From Brachionus manjavacas (Eukaryota; Rotifera; Eurotatoria; Ploima; Brachionidae), in NCBI GenBank assembly GCA_019054805.1, contig JAHQIY010000014.1, forward strand, positions 186,001 through 250,000: a DNA stretch of 64,000 nt, given 5' to 3'. This document shows positions 45,457 through 56,700 of the stretch, in pieces (position 1 is the first letter of the stretch; the number at the start of each line of letters is the position of its first letter). The notes beneath the pieces were generated by a model. The model ran no database searches. It saw only the letters and a program-made list of their open reading frames with translations, and was not told the origin of the DNA. A program made the translations under genes and the position numbers.

Positions 45457-46439
45457 GAGTCTCGATGCAAGAACAAAAAAACAACAGCCAGTGTTTTAAA
45501 CTTGAAGCAAATTCTACGTTTCAAAAACGGTGGCAAGTTGAGAATGCTGAGTGTAAGCATAATATGCTAAATATGCACATTTAGCAATGATTATATCGGG
45601 TGGCCTCTTTGTTGAGAATGTGTTCAAAGCCGCGCATGTTCTAGGCATATTGCCACATCGATAGACTTAACTTAGAGCAGCCATAAAATTTGAAAAAATT
45701 TTTATACAAAAATTTTGTGTTCGTGGCTACGATCTAATCGCTCTAAATGTCAACACAAATCTTTTGTTCGAAATGCCCATTTAATTTGATGGCCAAATTA
45801 CTTGCTCTCAAATGTCTCTAATCTTTCTTGGCTTTCTATTGTTTGTCACAAAAACATCCTCTTAGACATGGACTACATTTTTAGAGATTTTCTCCGCGAA
45901 CCCCTAGAAAAATTGAAACTTCTCATTTCTCTTTGATTGATTTGAAATTTAAAAAAAGGACTAGATCGAAATACTTAGAATTTATGTGAGTTTTGAGATT
46001 TTTTTTTAATTCAAAAATTGAAAATTTAGGACCAAATGTTTTTATGGCAATACTCAAATTGCTTATCTATCAAAATTGTTTTGAAACTTCTCCTACAATC
46101 TATTTGAGTGGGTAAATGAATTTCTAATCAACTTGTTTCTAGAAAAATAGAATTTTCCATTTTTCGTTTAGCACACATTTACAATGGCTTATCTCCAACT
46201 GCTTTGCTAACAACCATTTTTTATGAATATCAAAACAGATGATTTGAAATAGATTCAAGCCAAAAATAGACTCAATGAGTTGATTTTTTCCTAAATGTCG
46301 GAAACTTTTCAAGCTTTTAAATTTAAAAAAAAAATCTAAATACTTTTTATTTCTGGATTTGATTAGAGTTACTTTAGATTTTTTTATGTTGAAAAAATTT
46401 AATCTAATCATATAGTAATAAACGATAATATCGACAATT
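45457..46439. other. Region upstream of the p180-like gene
   Basis: The first 200 bp are less AT-rich (GCCGCGCATGTTCTAGGC, CACATCGATAGAC) and may be promoter. Beyond that no gene or repeat is recognisable. Confidence 0.4.
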
Positions 46440-46785
46440 AGTTAAAGCGTGTCCTGCACGGCATCATTTTCTCACTAACAGAACAGCTGATAGTTGGAAC
46501 AAACTTCCAAATGACTTGATCAATGCATCGTCTATTAACTCGTTTAAAAAAACCAACATGATAAATATTTTTACTCATTTATATCTTACAAAATCATGAT
46601 TCATGTCAATTATTTAGTTTTTGTTTTTTTTTTCTATTATTTATATACTCTATTACCTTAAAAATTTTTAATTTTATTTTTCTCGTCTTATTTAGAGGAA
46701 AACGTATCGCATCTGCCATTTGCCATTGAGTACCATAGAACCCCAGCTTTATTATTAAGTTTAATTATTGTTTAATTCTTGTAGC
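46440..46785 (+). mobile_element. 3' end of another LINE (C-terminal region of ORF2)
   Basis: Translation HHFLTNRTADSWNKLPNDLI then NASSINSFKK is the standard end of CR1/Jockey-like ORF2 proteins. A T-rich 3' UTR follows (GGAAAACGTATCGCATCTGC). The sequence differs from the other LINEs here. Confidence 0.65.
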
Positions 46786-47809
46786 ATGTCTCTTGCTGGA
46801 AATAAGAAATTTTTTAGTATTAAAAGACTCCTTTTTTTTATCAACTTCTGTCAAAGTTCAGTTTTTCAAAACATCTATTCTACTTATTTTGATTATTGTT
46901 CAACTGTTCTGTGTTATTTTTCTAAAGATGATTAAACTTGCAAAAAAGTTATTTATTTTTTTACTTTTAAACTGCTTGATTTCAACTTTGAAGCGAATAA
47001 CTTTAATGATGTTAATAATTTTTTGGAAAAATATGGCTAATCAACATAGATTTTTAGAAACAATGTTATCATTCTCTTTTAAGACATTATTCTATCATAA
47101 CTCGCCTGAGAATAAAAAAATAGTCTTATCAGAATTGACTCAGGAAAATTAAGCTACAATTTAAGGAATAGTGCAAACCTGATTGAACCAATGGCAAAAA
47201 CCAACAGTGGTGAAAAAACATCTGATTTTTTTATTCTAGATTGATATCAAAAGATCACTACTGAAATATGCAACATTCAAGCTATCAATTTAAAATAATA
47301 TCAATTTGATCTTTATTGACTTAGTAAAAATATTTGATAAAAATTTATCAATATTTTTTTATTTTCATTACAATTAATTCTTTTTTAATTTTTTAATCTC
47401 TGTAAAAAATTTAATTTTAAATATTAAAAGTCTATTTGTATTAAATAAATGAAATGTTAATCAGTCGACTACGATAAGGGCACTAGTCTGTTGATTAACC
47501 TTTAAATTGAAATGCGCATTACTCGTTGCAGATTATTTTATAATAATAATAATAATTATAATAATAAATAAATATTTTCAACATAGATATTAAACTAAGA
47601 TGAAAATTGGAGTTGTTTAATTCAGTAAAATTGAATCAAATCATTTTCTTTATTTTTAAATTTAAAATTATAAAATTGAACCCATATAATTGAATGTTTA
47701 TTATGTTTTAATTTTTGTTGTTTTGATTTATTTTAAAAAAATTATTTTGATTATATGTTCATATTTTTTTCATTTTTTTTTTGATTTTTTAGTCTTTTGG
47801 TTTTAAATT
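46786..47809. other. AT-rich DNA, no convincing gene
   Basis: A 119-codon plus-strand frame (46793-47152) starts at TTG and is hydrophobic in the way A/T-rich noise is. Another frame reads LLDFNFEANNFNDVNNF, which may be transposon debris. Nothing is identified. Confidence 0.35.
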
Positions 47810-48011
47810 TTAACGTAATGGTCCGATAAATATGACATGTCACTAAAACAGAGTACCCTATTTTAGTGACATGTAATATTTGAGTGAACACTGATTTTTA
47901 AAATTGAAATATTCGCTTTTAGTGACATGCAACAAAAAGCGAATATGCATAAATATTGCTATTTTTTATGAAAATATTGCTCGGGTTTAGTGACATGTTT
48001 TTAACTCATGT
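47810..48011 (+). repeat. Left terminal inverted repeat of the pogo-type element
   Basis: Starts TTAACGTAATGGTCCGATAA and ends GTTTTTAACTCATGT. Four TAGTGACATG words are inside. Confidence 0.92.
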
Positions 48012-48121
48012 TAATTTAAAAATCAACTTCTTTTTTTTTGAAAAATAAACTCTTTCGGCTTTATAAAAAGCAAACATTATTACAAACAAATTTTAATATT
48101 TCTAGTATTAGAGTTAAAAAT

Positions 48122-50349
48122 ATGAAAGCGAGGAACACAAATAACATTAGAAAATCTTATACGATCGCTTTTAAAAGATCGGCAATTCTTCATTTCGACT
48201 TATCAAAGAGTAAAAAGAAAACCGCCGAGAATTTAAAAATTTTAAGGCCTTCGTTGATTAAATGGATTAAACAAAGACAAGTTATATTTAACAAGCAACA
48301 AAGAGTGAATAATAGACGAGTTATAAATGATTGTAATATGAAAAAGCCGTTGTTTCCTGATAATGAGGCTAGGCTCTATGACTGGTTTAAAAAAATGAGG
48401 GAGGACCAAATAGGTGTTTCTTGTTTTGAATTACAAACAAAAATGTTGGCGTTGATGGACGAAATTTAACCAGAAATACCGCCAAAGCAAAAATTTACCG
48501 CCTCTTACGGCTGGTTGCGACGTTTTAAAAAAAGAAACTATTCTGTTATCAGACGAATTTCTGGTTCTTGTAAGGGAATACCTCAAAATTGCAAATTTAT
48601 TATTTCAAAATATTTAGACGAAGTAAACACTAATATAGAACCAAAAAAGTTAGGCCACCATCAAATTTTTAATTTTGACGAAACAATTTTTTGTATGTGT
48701 TCTCCTGGGACATGTTTTTATATGTGTTCTCCTGGGACACTGTTGATAATAGAGGTGTAAAAAAATCATATTCAAAATCAGCTGGCAAGGAAAAAGTTAG
48801 ACTTTCGTGCCTTATGTGCAGCTCATTAAGTGGACAAAAGCTTCCAATCTTATGCGTGGTTCCACGAAAAAAGTTAATTCCAAATTTAGAACTAGACGAT
48901 AATTTAATTATTATTTATGAAACTAAAGGTTTTTTATACAGTTATTTTTAAATAAATATCAAAAATTATCTTAAGTATTATATTTTAAGAACTTTTGACT
49001 CAAGAAATTTAAAAGAGCATTTTACTGAACGCGTTATAAAACCCCATCTCCTAAAACATCAATTTAAAGAATCGATGATTATATTAGATAGCGCTAGATG
49101 TCACTTAACTGCCGATTTTAAAAAAAGCTTAAATGATCTTGGATGCAGCTTAGTTTTTATTCTGCCAACTCTAACAAGTAGATAACTAAAATAATTTGAT
49201 TTTAAAGCTTTAATTAATTGAGCATAAATTTTGCTAGATATTCTCCAACCGGCTGACGTTTGTTGGTTTAAGTTGTTAAAAAATAAATATAAACTTTTTT
49301 GGAACCACTGGTTTGTAAATGAGCCAAAATATTTTACAATTTATGGTAATATAGTAGGGCCCGGATATGACAAAATGACAAAATGGATTATTGCTGGTTG
49401 GGTTGAGTTGAGTCCTGATTACATAAAAGAATCGTTTAAGTATTGTGGAATCGGTTGTCGTAATCCATATGAATATCATTGAGAGCTTTAAAATATCTTT
49501 ATTACTGAGACTGTTCTTAGAACATCTACTGTTGATTTTAAAGTAGATGACGACGAGTTTAATGATATCTTTGACTCTTTCAATGATGAGGAAGGTGGAG
49601 AAGAAGATGAGCAAGATGAAGATATTAGTGATAGTGATTCTTCTTTTGAAGAAAGCGTTGAATATGATGAGGGGGAATCTTATTATCAATCAGAAACATC
49701 TATTGATTCTGATACGAACAATATAGAAGATGTAATTACTCCTCGTTTAAAGAAGAAAAAAATCAAAAGTGGATACACCAGGATTGTTGAAATAGAAAAG
49801 TTATTAATTGGATCGTCACCATCATCTCAGCCATCTTCATCTACAACAGCTGCCACTACATCTTCCAAAACAGGTAAAAGTACCACTAATAGACCATCAT
49901 CTCAGCGAGCAATGCCAAAAGCAGCTCCCGCTAAACCTTCAAAGACTAATGGGAAAGCTAAAAAAGCCATCAGCATCAAGAACAGTTAGTAAGCCTAGTA
50001 CGAAAATCGCCAATAAACCAGCAGCTTCTAAATTAGTCGCCCCTAAATCCTCAACTACTTGTCTAAGATCTTCTTCTAAGCCACAAACTACATCAAAAGA
50101 AGCTGTAACTAAATCTTCAACTCCTGATCGAAAAAACAATTCTAAACAAAACACTGAACCAGCACCCAAAACAGCAGATATTTTTGATTCAGGATCAAAA
50201 CTTTGCTTTGAATGTAGATGTAGTTTTAAACAAAGTAAACATCAAAATGATGGCTTTCGTGTGAAAATTGTAATAATTGGGTCTGTGGTGAGTGCTGGCC
50301 AAGAGGCTTAAAGCCTAATGACTCATTCTATTGTAAAAATTGTAGTTAG
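48122..50349 (+). pseudogene. Pogo-like transposase: CENP-B-type HTH, DDE domain, acidic/Ser-rich region, PHD-like zinc finger
   Basis: The ATG at 48122 starts MKARNTNNIRKSYTIAFK, a CENP-B/psq-type helix-turn-helix. The frame passes one in-frame TAA at 48467-48469 and continues PKQKFTASYGWLRRFKKRNY. The DDE core shows FNFDETIF, a 27-nt in-frame duplication (CSPGT twice), then after a one-base shift TVDNRGVKKSYSKSAGKEK. The second Asp is in ILDSARCH and the third in LQPADVCW. A 50-60 nt gap before LQPADV has GT-AG ends and may be an intron. An acidic stretch, a Ser/Pro/Lys-rich linker and a Cys-rich end follow (CFECRC, then in another frame CENCNNWVCGECW and YCKNC), which looks like a PHD finger. 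Confidence 0.82.
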
Positions 50350-50586
50350 TTTAACTTTTAAAATTCAACTTAAATGTGGTTTTTTACTCGTTCCAAGATT
50401 TGTTAACTTCATCCGTTCTTGTTTTTTTAGACTTAATAAGATTCCAATATATTATGAATTTTTGTACATTTTTTACTTGTTTTAAAAACTATAATACATT
50501 AAAAAATTCAATTCAATTCAAATAAAATATATTTTTCGTAAAAAAACTTTTATCTTAAATTATTTATTAAAAATAATGTGTCAATT

Positions 50587-50788
50587 ACATGAGTTAAAAA
50601 CATGTCACTAAACCCGAGCAATATTTTCATAAAAAATAGCAATATTTATGCATATTCGCTTTTTGTTGCATGTCACTAAAAGCGAATATTTCAATTTTAA
50701 AAATCAGTGTTCACTCAAATATTACATGTCACTAAAATAGGGTACTCTGTTTTAGTGACATGTCATATTTATCGGACCATTACGTTAA
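50587..50788 (-). repeat. Right terminal inverted repeat of the pogo-type element
   Basis: Inverted copy of 47810-48011, ending GGACCATTACGTTAA. Confidence 0.92.
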
Positions 50789-51369
50789 TTCAAAAATATA
50801 GAACCTTTTTAATAACTTTAAATTTTGATTTAAAATTTTAGAATATAATTACATAAATTTTAATTTTGAATGTTTCTAAATTTTTCTGTTTTTTTTTCAT
50901 AAATTGATAAGATAAAAGATAATTTGATAATTTAAATAATAAATGACTTAATCTTTTTTTATTTCTTATTTTCTATTTAACATTAATGCACCTTCAGATT
51001 TATCGTTAATTGAATCAATAAATTAATTATTTATTAGAATTTAAATAGTATTTATAATAAATAATTGTCTTTTTTATATATGTTATAAAAAAAGAAATAA
51101 ATAGACAATATGTTTTATTAATAAACATAAATTTTTTAAAATAGATTTTATTTTCTTTAATTCTGAGGTGCCACAAAACTTTTCTTTTTTCCAAGTTCAT
51201 GTTTTCAAGAAAGGCATAATCCTAATTGCCAAGCAAAAATTTTTAAAAGTTTAAATATATCATTTAGTTTAAATTTTTATTTTTTCTCTGAAAATTAAAC
51301 TAGTTTTTCTGGAAAATTTTTTTTGTTGTAAAAATTGAATATTTTTATAATTTTAAAAACCTAAGAATC
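50789..51369. other. AT-rich DNA, nothing recognised
   Basis: No ORF, RNA or repeat stands out. Confidence 0.5.
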
Positions 51370-51830
51370 AATTTAACCCTCTATAAAACTCTATTCCGCC
51401 CGTTGTTCGACTATTGTTTCATAGTTTTAAATTGGGGAACAGAAAAAATAAAGTTTAAACTACAAAAACTGTAAAACAGGATTCTGAGAATTATAAATTT
51501 TTTTCCACTTAGAACAAGCATTGATACTATGCATAGAGTACTTAAAATTGATAAATTATAAGACAGATCAAATCAACTATTCATTAAATTTATGAAAACG
51601 AGAGCTCAACATGAATTAATCGCAAAAGAATTCCACGATTACCTCTCTAATAAACCTAATGAATCACAACAAAAATTCAGAGCAGTTTTTGTTAAGCTAC
51701 AATCATAAATTACAAAAATATTCCTAACAGGCTGTCTGAAAAGAAGGCACTACGCCGTTCGGAGCTGCCAAGAGGAACTATTCACTCTAAATTATATTTT
51801 AAATAAATAGATTTGCTTCCTTTGAGTTTA
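51370..51830 (+). mobile_element. 3' fragment of a further LINE family
   Basis: Translation NLTLYKTLFRPLFDYCFIVL, then KLQK, NRILRIINFFPL, SIDTMHRVLKIDKL and QLFIKFMKTRAQHELIAKEF, then DYLSNKPNESQQKF is the RT-connected C-terminal part of a CR1/Jockey-like ORF2, with a few stops. The 3' UTR contains GGCTGTCTGAAAAGAAGGCA and ends in an AAATAAATAG tail. The family differs from those at 2.2 kb and 23.6 kb. Confidence 0.65.
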
Positions 51831-51934
51831 ATTTTACTGTCTTAAATAAAGATACAAAATTTGATCTAAGTATGATTAAAATTTACTATTAAATTTATAT
51901 CAACATTTTTAAAAGGAAAATTTTACGTAATTAG

Positions 51935-52177
51935 GAAACATTTGTTACTTATAGAAATTTAAGTTTATGTAAAAATGACACAAAGACCCATCCAATTTTT
52001 CTTGGTCCTGGAATGATTCATCAAAAAAAAGAACATACAACTTATAATCATTTTGCTCAACGCCCTTTAGCTTATGACAATCTAAACTATGGGAAACAAG
52101 CATTTTCAATAAAAAACGTTATAATAACGGAAGATGATTCATCATTGCCGGATGCTTCTAAAGTCAATTTTAATTAA
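51935..52177 (+). pseudogene. Possible MULE-type transposase fragment
   Basis: An 80-codon open frame without ATG contains THPIFLGPGMIHQKKEHTTY then NHFAQRPLAY. The pattern PIF-GP-x-x-IHQ-K...TY resembles a conserved stretch in MULE-like transposases of animals, recalled rather than compared. It stops at 52175-52177. No terminal repeats are seen. Confidence 0.35.
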
Positions 52178-52368
52178 ATAATTTTGTTTCAGCTTTGCAG
52201 AAAAAATTGGTGGTCAGTGTTTTAGTAGGACCTTTTTATTCTCTTTTTTTTTTTTTAAAGTCCAAATTCAAATTCAATAAACTGGACAGAAAAAGACTCA
52301 ACTAAAAATATTTCTTTATTTAAAAAAACTCATTCCCAAAACTACTAAAAAAAATTAAAATTATATTT

Positions 52369-53305
52369 TCATTCATTTGTTTTTAAATATTCTTTAAAAG
52401 CTGATAAATTCTCTTTAAATCTTAGATGTAAATTTTCTTTGGCTTTGGCATCTGGCAGATCAAGGTTTTTAAGCTCCCCGCTTAGAGACTTGACCGATTT
52501 TTTGTCTTTTTCGTCATTTTTACTCTTGTTGGAAAATATTAAGCTTCTCAAATCGTAAAAACTGGACAATATGAGTAAAAAAATGATGACTGTTAGCCAC
52601 GCTGTGATCAACACTGATGAGGCATAAAACCACGAATGAATGTAATACTTCAAGCCGGAGAACTTGGCTTCAATGTTAAGCATAGCAGAATAGTATTGTA
52701 CATTTCCATGTATTTTCACAATCATTTTATAAGCAGGCATATACTTTGGACAAAAAAATGAGTAAATTTCAATTGTTTTTTTTTTTAATTTTTTATCTTA
52801 CCGCATTGTCAACAAAATTCTCCTTAATTAGCAAATTTACACTTTGTCTTTGCTCGAAACGGCCGAACAAATACCAAGGAAAATAGAACAGAGTGGCTAT
52901 GCTTCTTAGCAAAAAAGATTTGTACACTAGGGTGCCCATTGTCTTGATGGAAGCAGTTTTGCGGCCGTCAATGTCAATCACATCCAGTGTGACTCCGAAC
53001 ATGCCCAAGTCAAAGTTTAATTCAGACTCGGGCAAGTCCAACAGCAAGCTGATTCTGTACTCTTGGCCCTGATGAAGTGTATGACTTGGACGCTCGAACA
53101 AGTTCACTTCGCCGATCAGCTCATTTGGCGGATAGAGACCAAAGTCTATGGCGCGTTTTATGAACGGCTTTGGCAAGTACCAATTATAAAACAACGAATA
53201 CAAAAGAATGGATATAAATGCTGATAGACAAAATAGCAGCGATAAGACAAAACTTTGGTGTACAAGCTGTGAAACTTTTTTCAATATCCAATTTACAAAA
53301 AACAT
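52369..53305 (-). CDS. BSCL2: Seipin, 292 residues, two exons
   Basis: Exons are 53305-52802 and 52743-52369, joined in phase 0. Seipin is an ER membrane protein at lipid droplet-ER contacts needed for droplet formation. A short cytosolic N-terminus, first transmembrane helix (SFVLSLLFCLSAFISILLYS), lumenal domain (YLPKPFIKRAIDFGLYPPNE, YRISLLLDLPESELNFDLGM, KTMGTLVYKSFLLRSIATLF, AMLNIEAKFSGLKYYIHSWF) and second helix (SVLITAWLTVIIFLLILSSF) are in the normal order. The C-terminal tail is charged. Length and topology fit the family. The gene lies 400 bp downstream of RalGAP beta, same strand. Confidence 0.93.
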
Positions 53306-53635
53306 GTTCTCATAGCTAAAAATTAAATAGGATTTTTTTTTTAAATAAAGGCTTATAAGGACCTTTTAAATTTTTTCAATGTCCCAAAAAAATTTTAAAT
53401 TTTAATTTTTTTTTATTTCACACACAATCAAAAGAAAAAAAAAAAATAATAATGGAATGAAAATATTTTTATCCAAAAAAAAAAAAATCGAAAATCAGAT
53501 TATCTGCATTTAGAGGCCCATCAAAAACGATGTGTACAAATCAGGCTCGGACTTTTTCACTTGATTTTTTTTAATTATATCAGCTATTTTATTTTTTCGT
53601 CGAACATGCGGTGGTTGATAGCTTCAGAGAGGCAG

Positions 53636-53657
53636 AAGAGAGAGAGAGAGAGAGAGA
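53636..53657 (+). repeat. GA tract between RalGAP beta and seipin
   Basis: AGAGAGAGAGAGAGAGAG lies about 330 bp upstream of the seipin ATG and within the 3' UTR or spacer of RalGAP beta. Confidence 0.55.
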
Positions 53658-53705
53658 AAAAAAAAGATTAAATAAATTTAAAATAAATTTAAAGTATGTT
53701 TTAAT

Positions 53706-56700
53706 TTACTCATCTATCTCAAGACGTTTGCGGCGAAATATGTTCAGCACTGTTTGCCGAATCATCGAGCTAAGCATCCTAGAGCTAACTATCATGCCGT
53801 CAATTAGAGGCATTGTGTAATAATATCTTTAAAATAAATATTTTTCAAACACTTAATTAATTTTCTTCTTTTTTTTTTTCAATTACTTTTTGCATAAGCT
53901 GCTGCCGATGGATATTCGGTTGAGTCGATTTCTGAGCGGATGTACATAGATACAGACAATTTCCCTGGGCTTGTTGGTAGGCAAATTGTTGGCCAGCAAA
54001 TAGTCGGTCTCTTGGACAAGCTCATCGATTGCTAAGTGCTCACCGTCTTGGGTTTGCTCGAGCCAAATGACAAGAACCTTGAGATCAGTTGGCAGTGTTT
54101 GACTTTTTGACTTGAACATGTCTTGGCCGCTTGTTCCGTTGGGCAGAACAAAGCTTAGCTCGTTGCAAAAATCCGACCAGTAAATCAAACTGTCGGTGCC
54201 ATTTAGCTGATTTAGCTTTTTCTTGCTGTCTGCGTCACTGGACACCACTGTTCCAAGTGAGTCGACAAAATGGTAGAAATTGCTCGTCAATTTTTCATTT
54301 AGGCTGTCCAGTATGGATCTAGTGGATGTGTTGTTGGCACGCACGTAAAAAACATAGGCTTGGGAGTAGGTGCGCGTGGCCAAATTGTCCAAGTCTTGAA
54401 TGCAATCGGTCATGTTTGCCAATTCGGTGAATTCGCTCGACAACTTGGAGTCTTGTTTGACAAAGCCGAGATTGGCCAAGAAAACGCGAGACGATGTGCT
54501 AAAGTCAGCGCAGTTTTTTGTCTTCAACGACTGGTCAAGCTGAGCATCCACTTTCATTTCCTTATTCAAGTCCAAAATGTTGCGTAGGCTCGCATTTTCC
54601 AAGTCTATTTGATCTTTTTTTAATTTGTCAAATTTGGACAGCACTTGCTTGTACAATTTGCTGCTTATGTCACTAATAGTTGGTACGCTCATTTCGCACT
54701 TGGGTGCATTTTGACCGTCTGGCACACACGTCTCTGCTTTGTAGTATTTCTTGCTCGGCTCGAACACATCCTCAGCATTCTTGTTTAGTCGGTAGTTGAT
54801 GTCGATTTGTCTGTCCATTTTGGCCAGCGAAGATTGCCTCTGATTCATTAGCCAGGCTTGGCGACCAAATGCAGATCTCGACACGATCACTATTTGCGGT
54901 GTTAGCTTAGAAATGGGTGATGTTTTGTCCAATAGCTGCCGGTCAAGGACAGATATTAGAACTTGGCCCTCAAGGGCATAGTGTTTCCAGTCATTTGGAG
55001 AGTCAGAAAAGTCTCTTTCGGTGAGCGGTTGGCGCAGATCATTTGACTGAAAGCTTTGTTCCATCATGTAGAATAGGACACATTCGGCTGCTTCTTTAAC
55101 TCTTAGACTTGCCGGTCTCAGTTCTTTGTCCCATTTGAGCACTGTTTCGTTGTCGCTCTGAGAATTAGAGCCCGATATTCCGATCTCAATGCAGTTTGTC
55201 ATGGTCTGGAGAGTTGTCTTGTCTTGTAACACGTCCGGTTTGGTTATTATAATACTTATTAGACACTGATATGCCGAGCATATTACAGAGTGCATTTCCT
55301 TTGTGTGGTCACGTGATCGGCGCTTTATTTGAGACTGAATGTAGTGCCATATCCAAGAAATGGCCAATTTGGTTATATGAGTATCGTTTTCGTTTAGCAT
55401 GCCTGGAAAACAAATGGTTAACATCGAAAAAAAATATTTTTTTTTCACAAAAATTTAATTAAAATAATTTTATTTTTAGCAATTTAATAAAATTTTAATT
55501 AAATTTTAGTGTTTTTTTTTTCTAGCTTGATTCTAGTCCAAAATGTTGTACAACTTACAATTCTTATAATGACTCTAATTGAATTTATAATGTTAGCCTT
55601 TTAGTTTTATGTCATCTTATTAAGATAAAAAATTTATTCAAAAATTTACTGTAAACTGGTTAAAAATCATTACCCCCACAACCTGGTTAAAGTTGAAACT
55701 TGGAAAATTTAATTTAATTTTTTCAACATTTTGATAAATTTATTTGATAAAATTATTTATTTATCAAAAAGCTTTTATTTTTTTTGAAATTTGTTGTACT
55801 AAAATTGTTTTTAGACTTTTATACAAAGTCCCCCCACTTAACCTATTAACAAAATTAAAGAGGATACACGCATTATTTAAGAATAAGGGTTTTTTTTAAT
55901 TTATTTATAGATTTAGATTTTTTTCTAAAGAACATGACCATTAACCACTCCTAAATTAATTTTTTTATAAATTAGTTTTTTTATAAAATCTGTACCCTCA
56001 AGTTAAAATAGACCAAAATATGTACCAAGACTAAAAATTTTCATAATTTTTTAGAATTCTAATTCTTTGGAATATAGATCATGGACCACATTATAGATAA
56101 CTAGAAAGTCAAACAATGTATTACTTTGTTTTCCTTTTTGGCATACTTGCTAGATCGTTCAACCCAAAAACTAAAAAAAAATTATTCTAGCTTTTCTATG
56201 TTTGTTTTGATCATGTTTTGACCATAAATATATTAAAAAAGATAAAATCCTAAAAACTGATTAAAATATGCAATCTGCCAAATTTTAATGATGGATTTTG
56301 AATAAATTTTTTGCTAAATCTCAAATTTTTTATTTGTCTTTATAAAATAGAAAAAAAATTAGAAAAGTATAAAATGGAATAGATGAACATTTATAAATGA
56401 TCTTTTAATAGAATCAAAGTCAAAAGTGTCAAAGAAGAATTTGAGCATGATGGACTTCTTTTTTTTTATGAATTTTTATAAAATATGCTCTATGTCCATC
56501 AACTTCGCGGGCGACCAAAAAAAGTTTCTTAGAAAATTCCAGAAAATTGCGAGAGGAACATAAAAATATTCCTGTGAACCATAAATAAATAATAAAAAAT
56601 ACGACATACAATTTATGTTATTAATCTACCATTTTTTAATTATTCAATTTCTTTTTCTTTTTAAAACTGGTATTTTAAATTGATAATTATAAATTTTGTT

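Larger units (their letters stand above)
47810..50788 (+). mobile_element. Pogo-type DNA transposon with identical 202-bp terminal inverted repeats
   Basis: The terminal repeats 47810-48011 and 50587-50788 are inverted copies with no difference that I can find. They end in TTAACG/CGTTAA, which includes the TA target used by the pogo/Tc1 superfamily. Inside each repeat TAGTGACATG occurs four times in alternating orientation, a likely transposase-binding array. Between them lies a pogo-like transposase with breaks. The identical ends imply a recent insertion, probably driven in trans because the ORF of this copy is interrupted. Confidence 0.9.

Noticed and set aside
46793-47152. 119-codon hydrophobic plus-strand ORF
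   Set aside because: It starts at TTG and consists of A/T-rich codons. No domain is seen, and it sits in transposon debris.
48467-48469. In-frame TAA in the pogo-like transposase as a recoded stop
   Set aside because: Other breaks in the same ORF make ordinary decay the simpler explanation.
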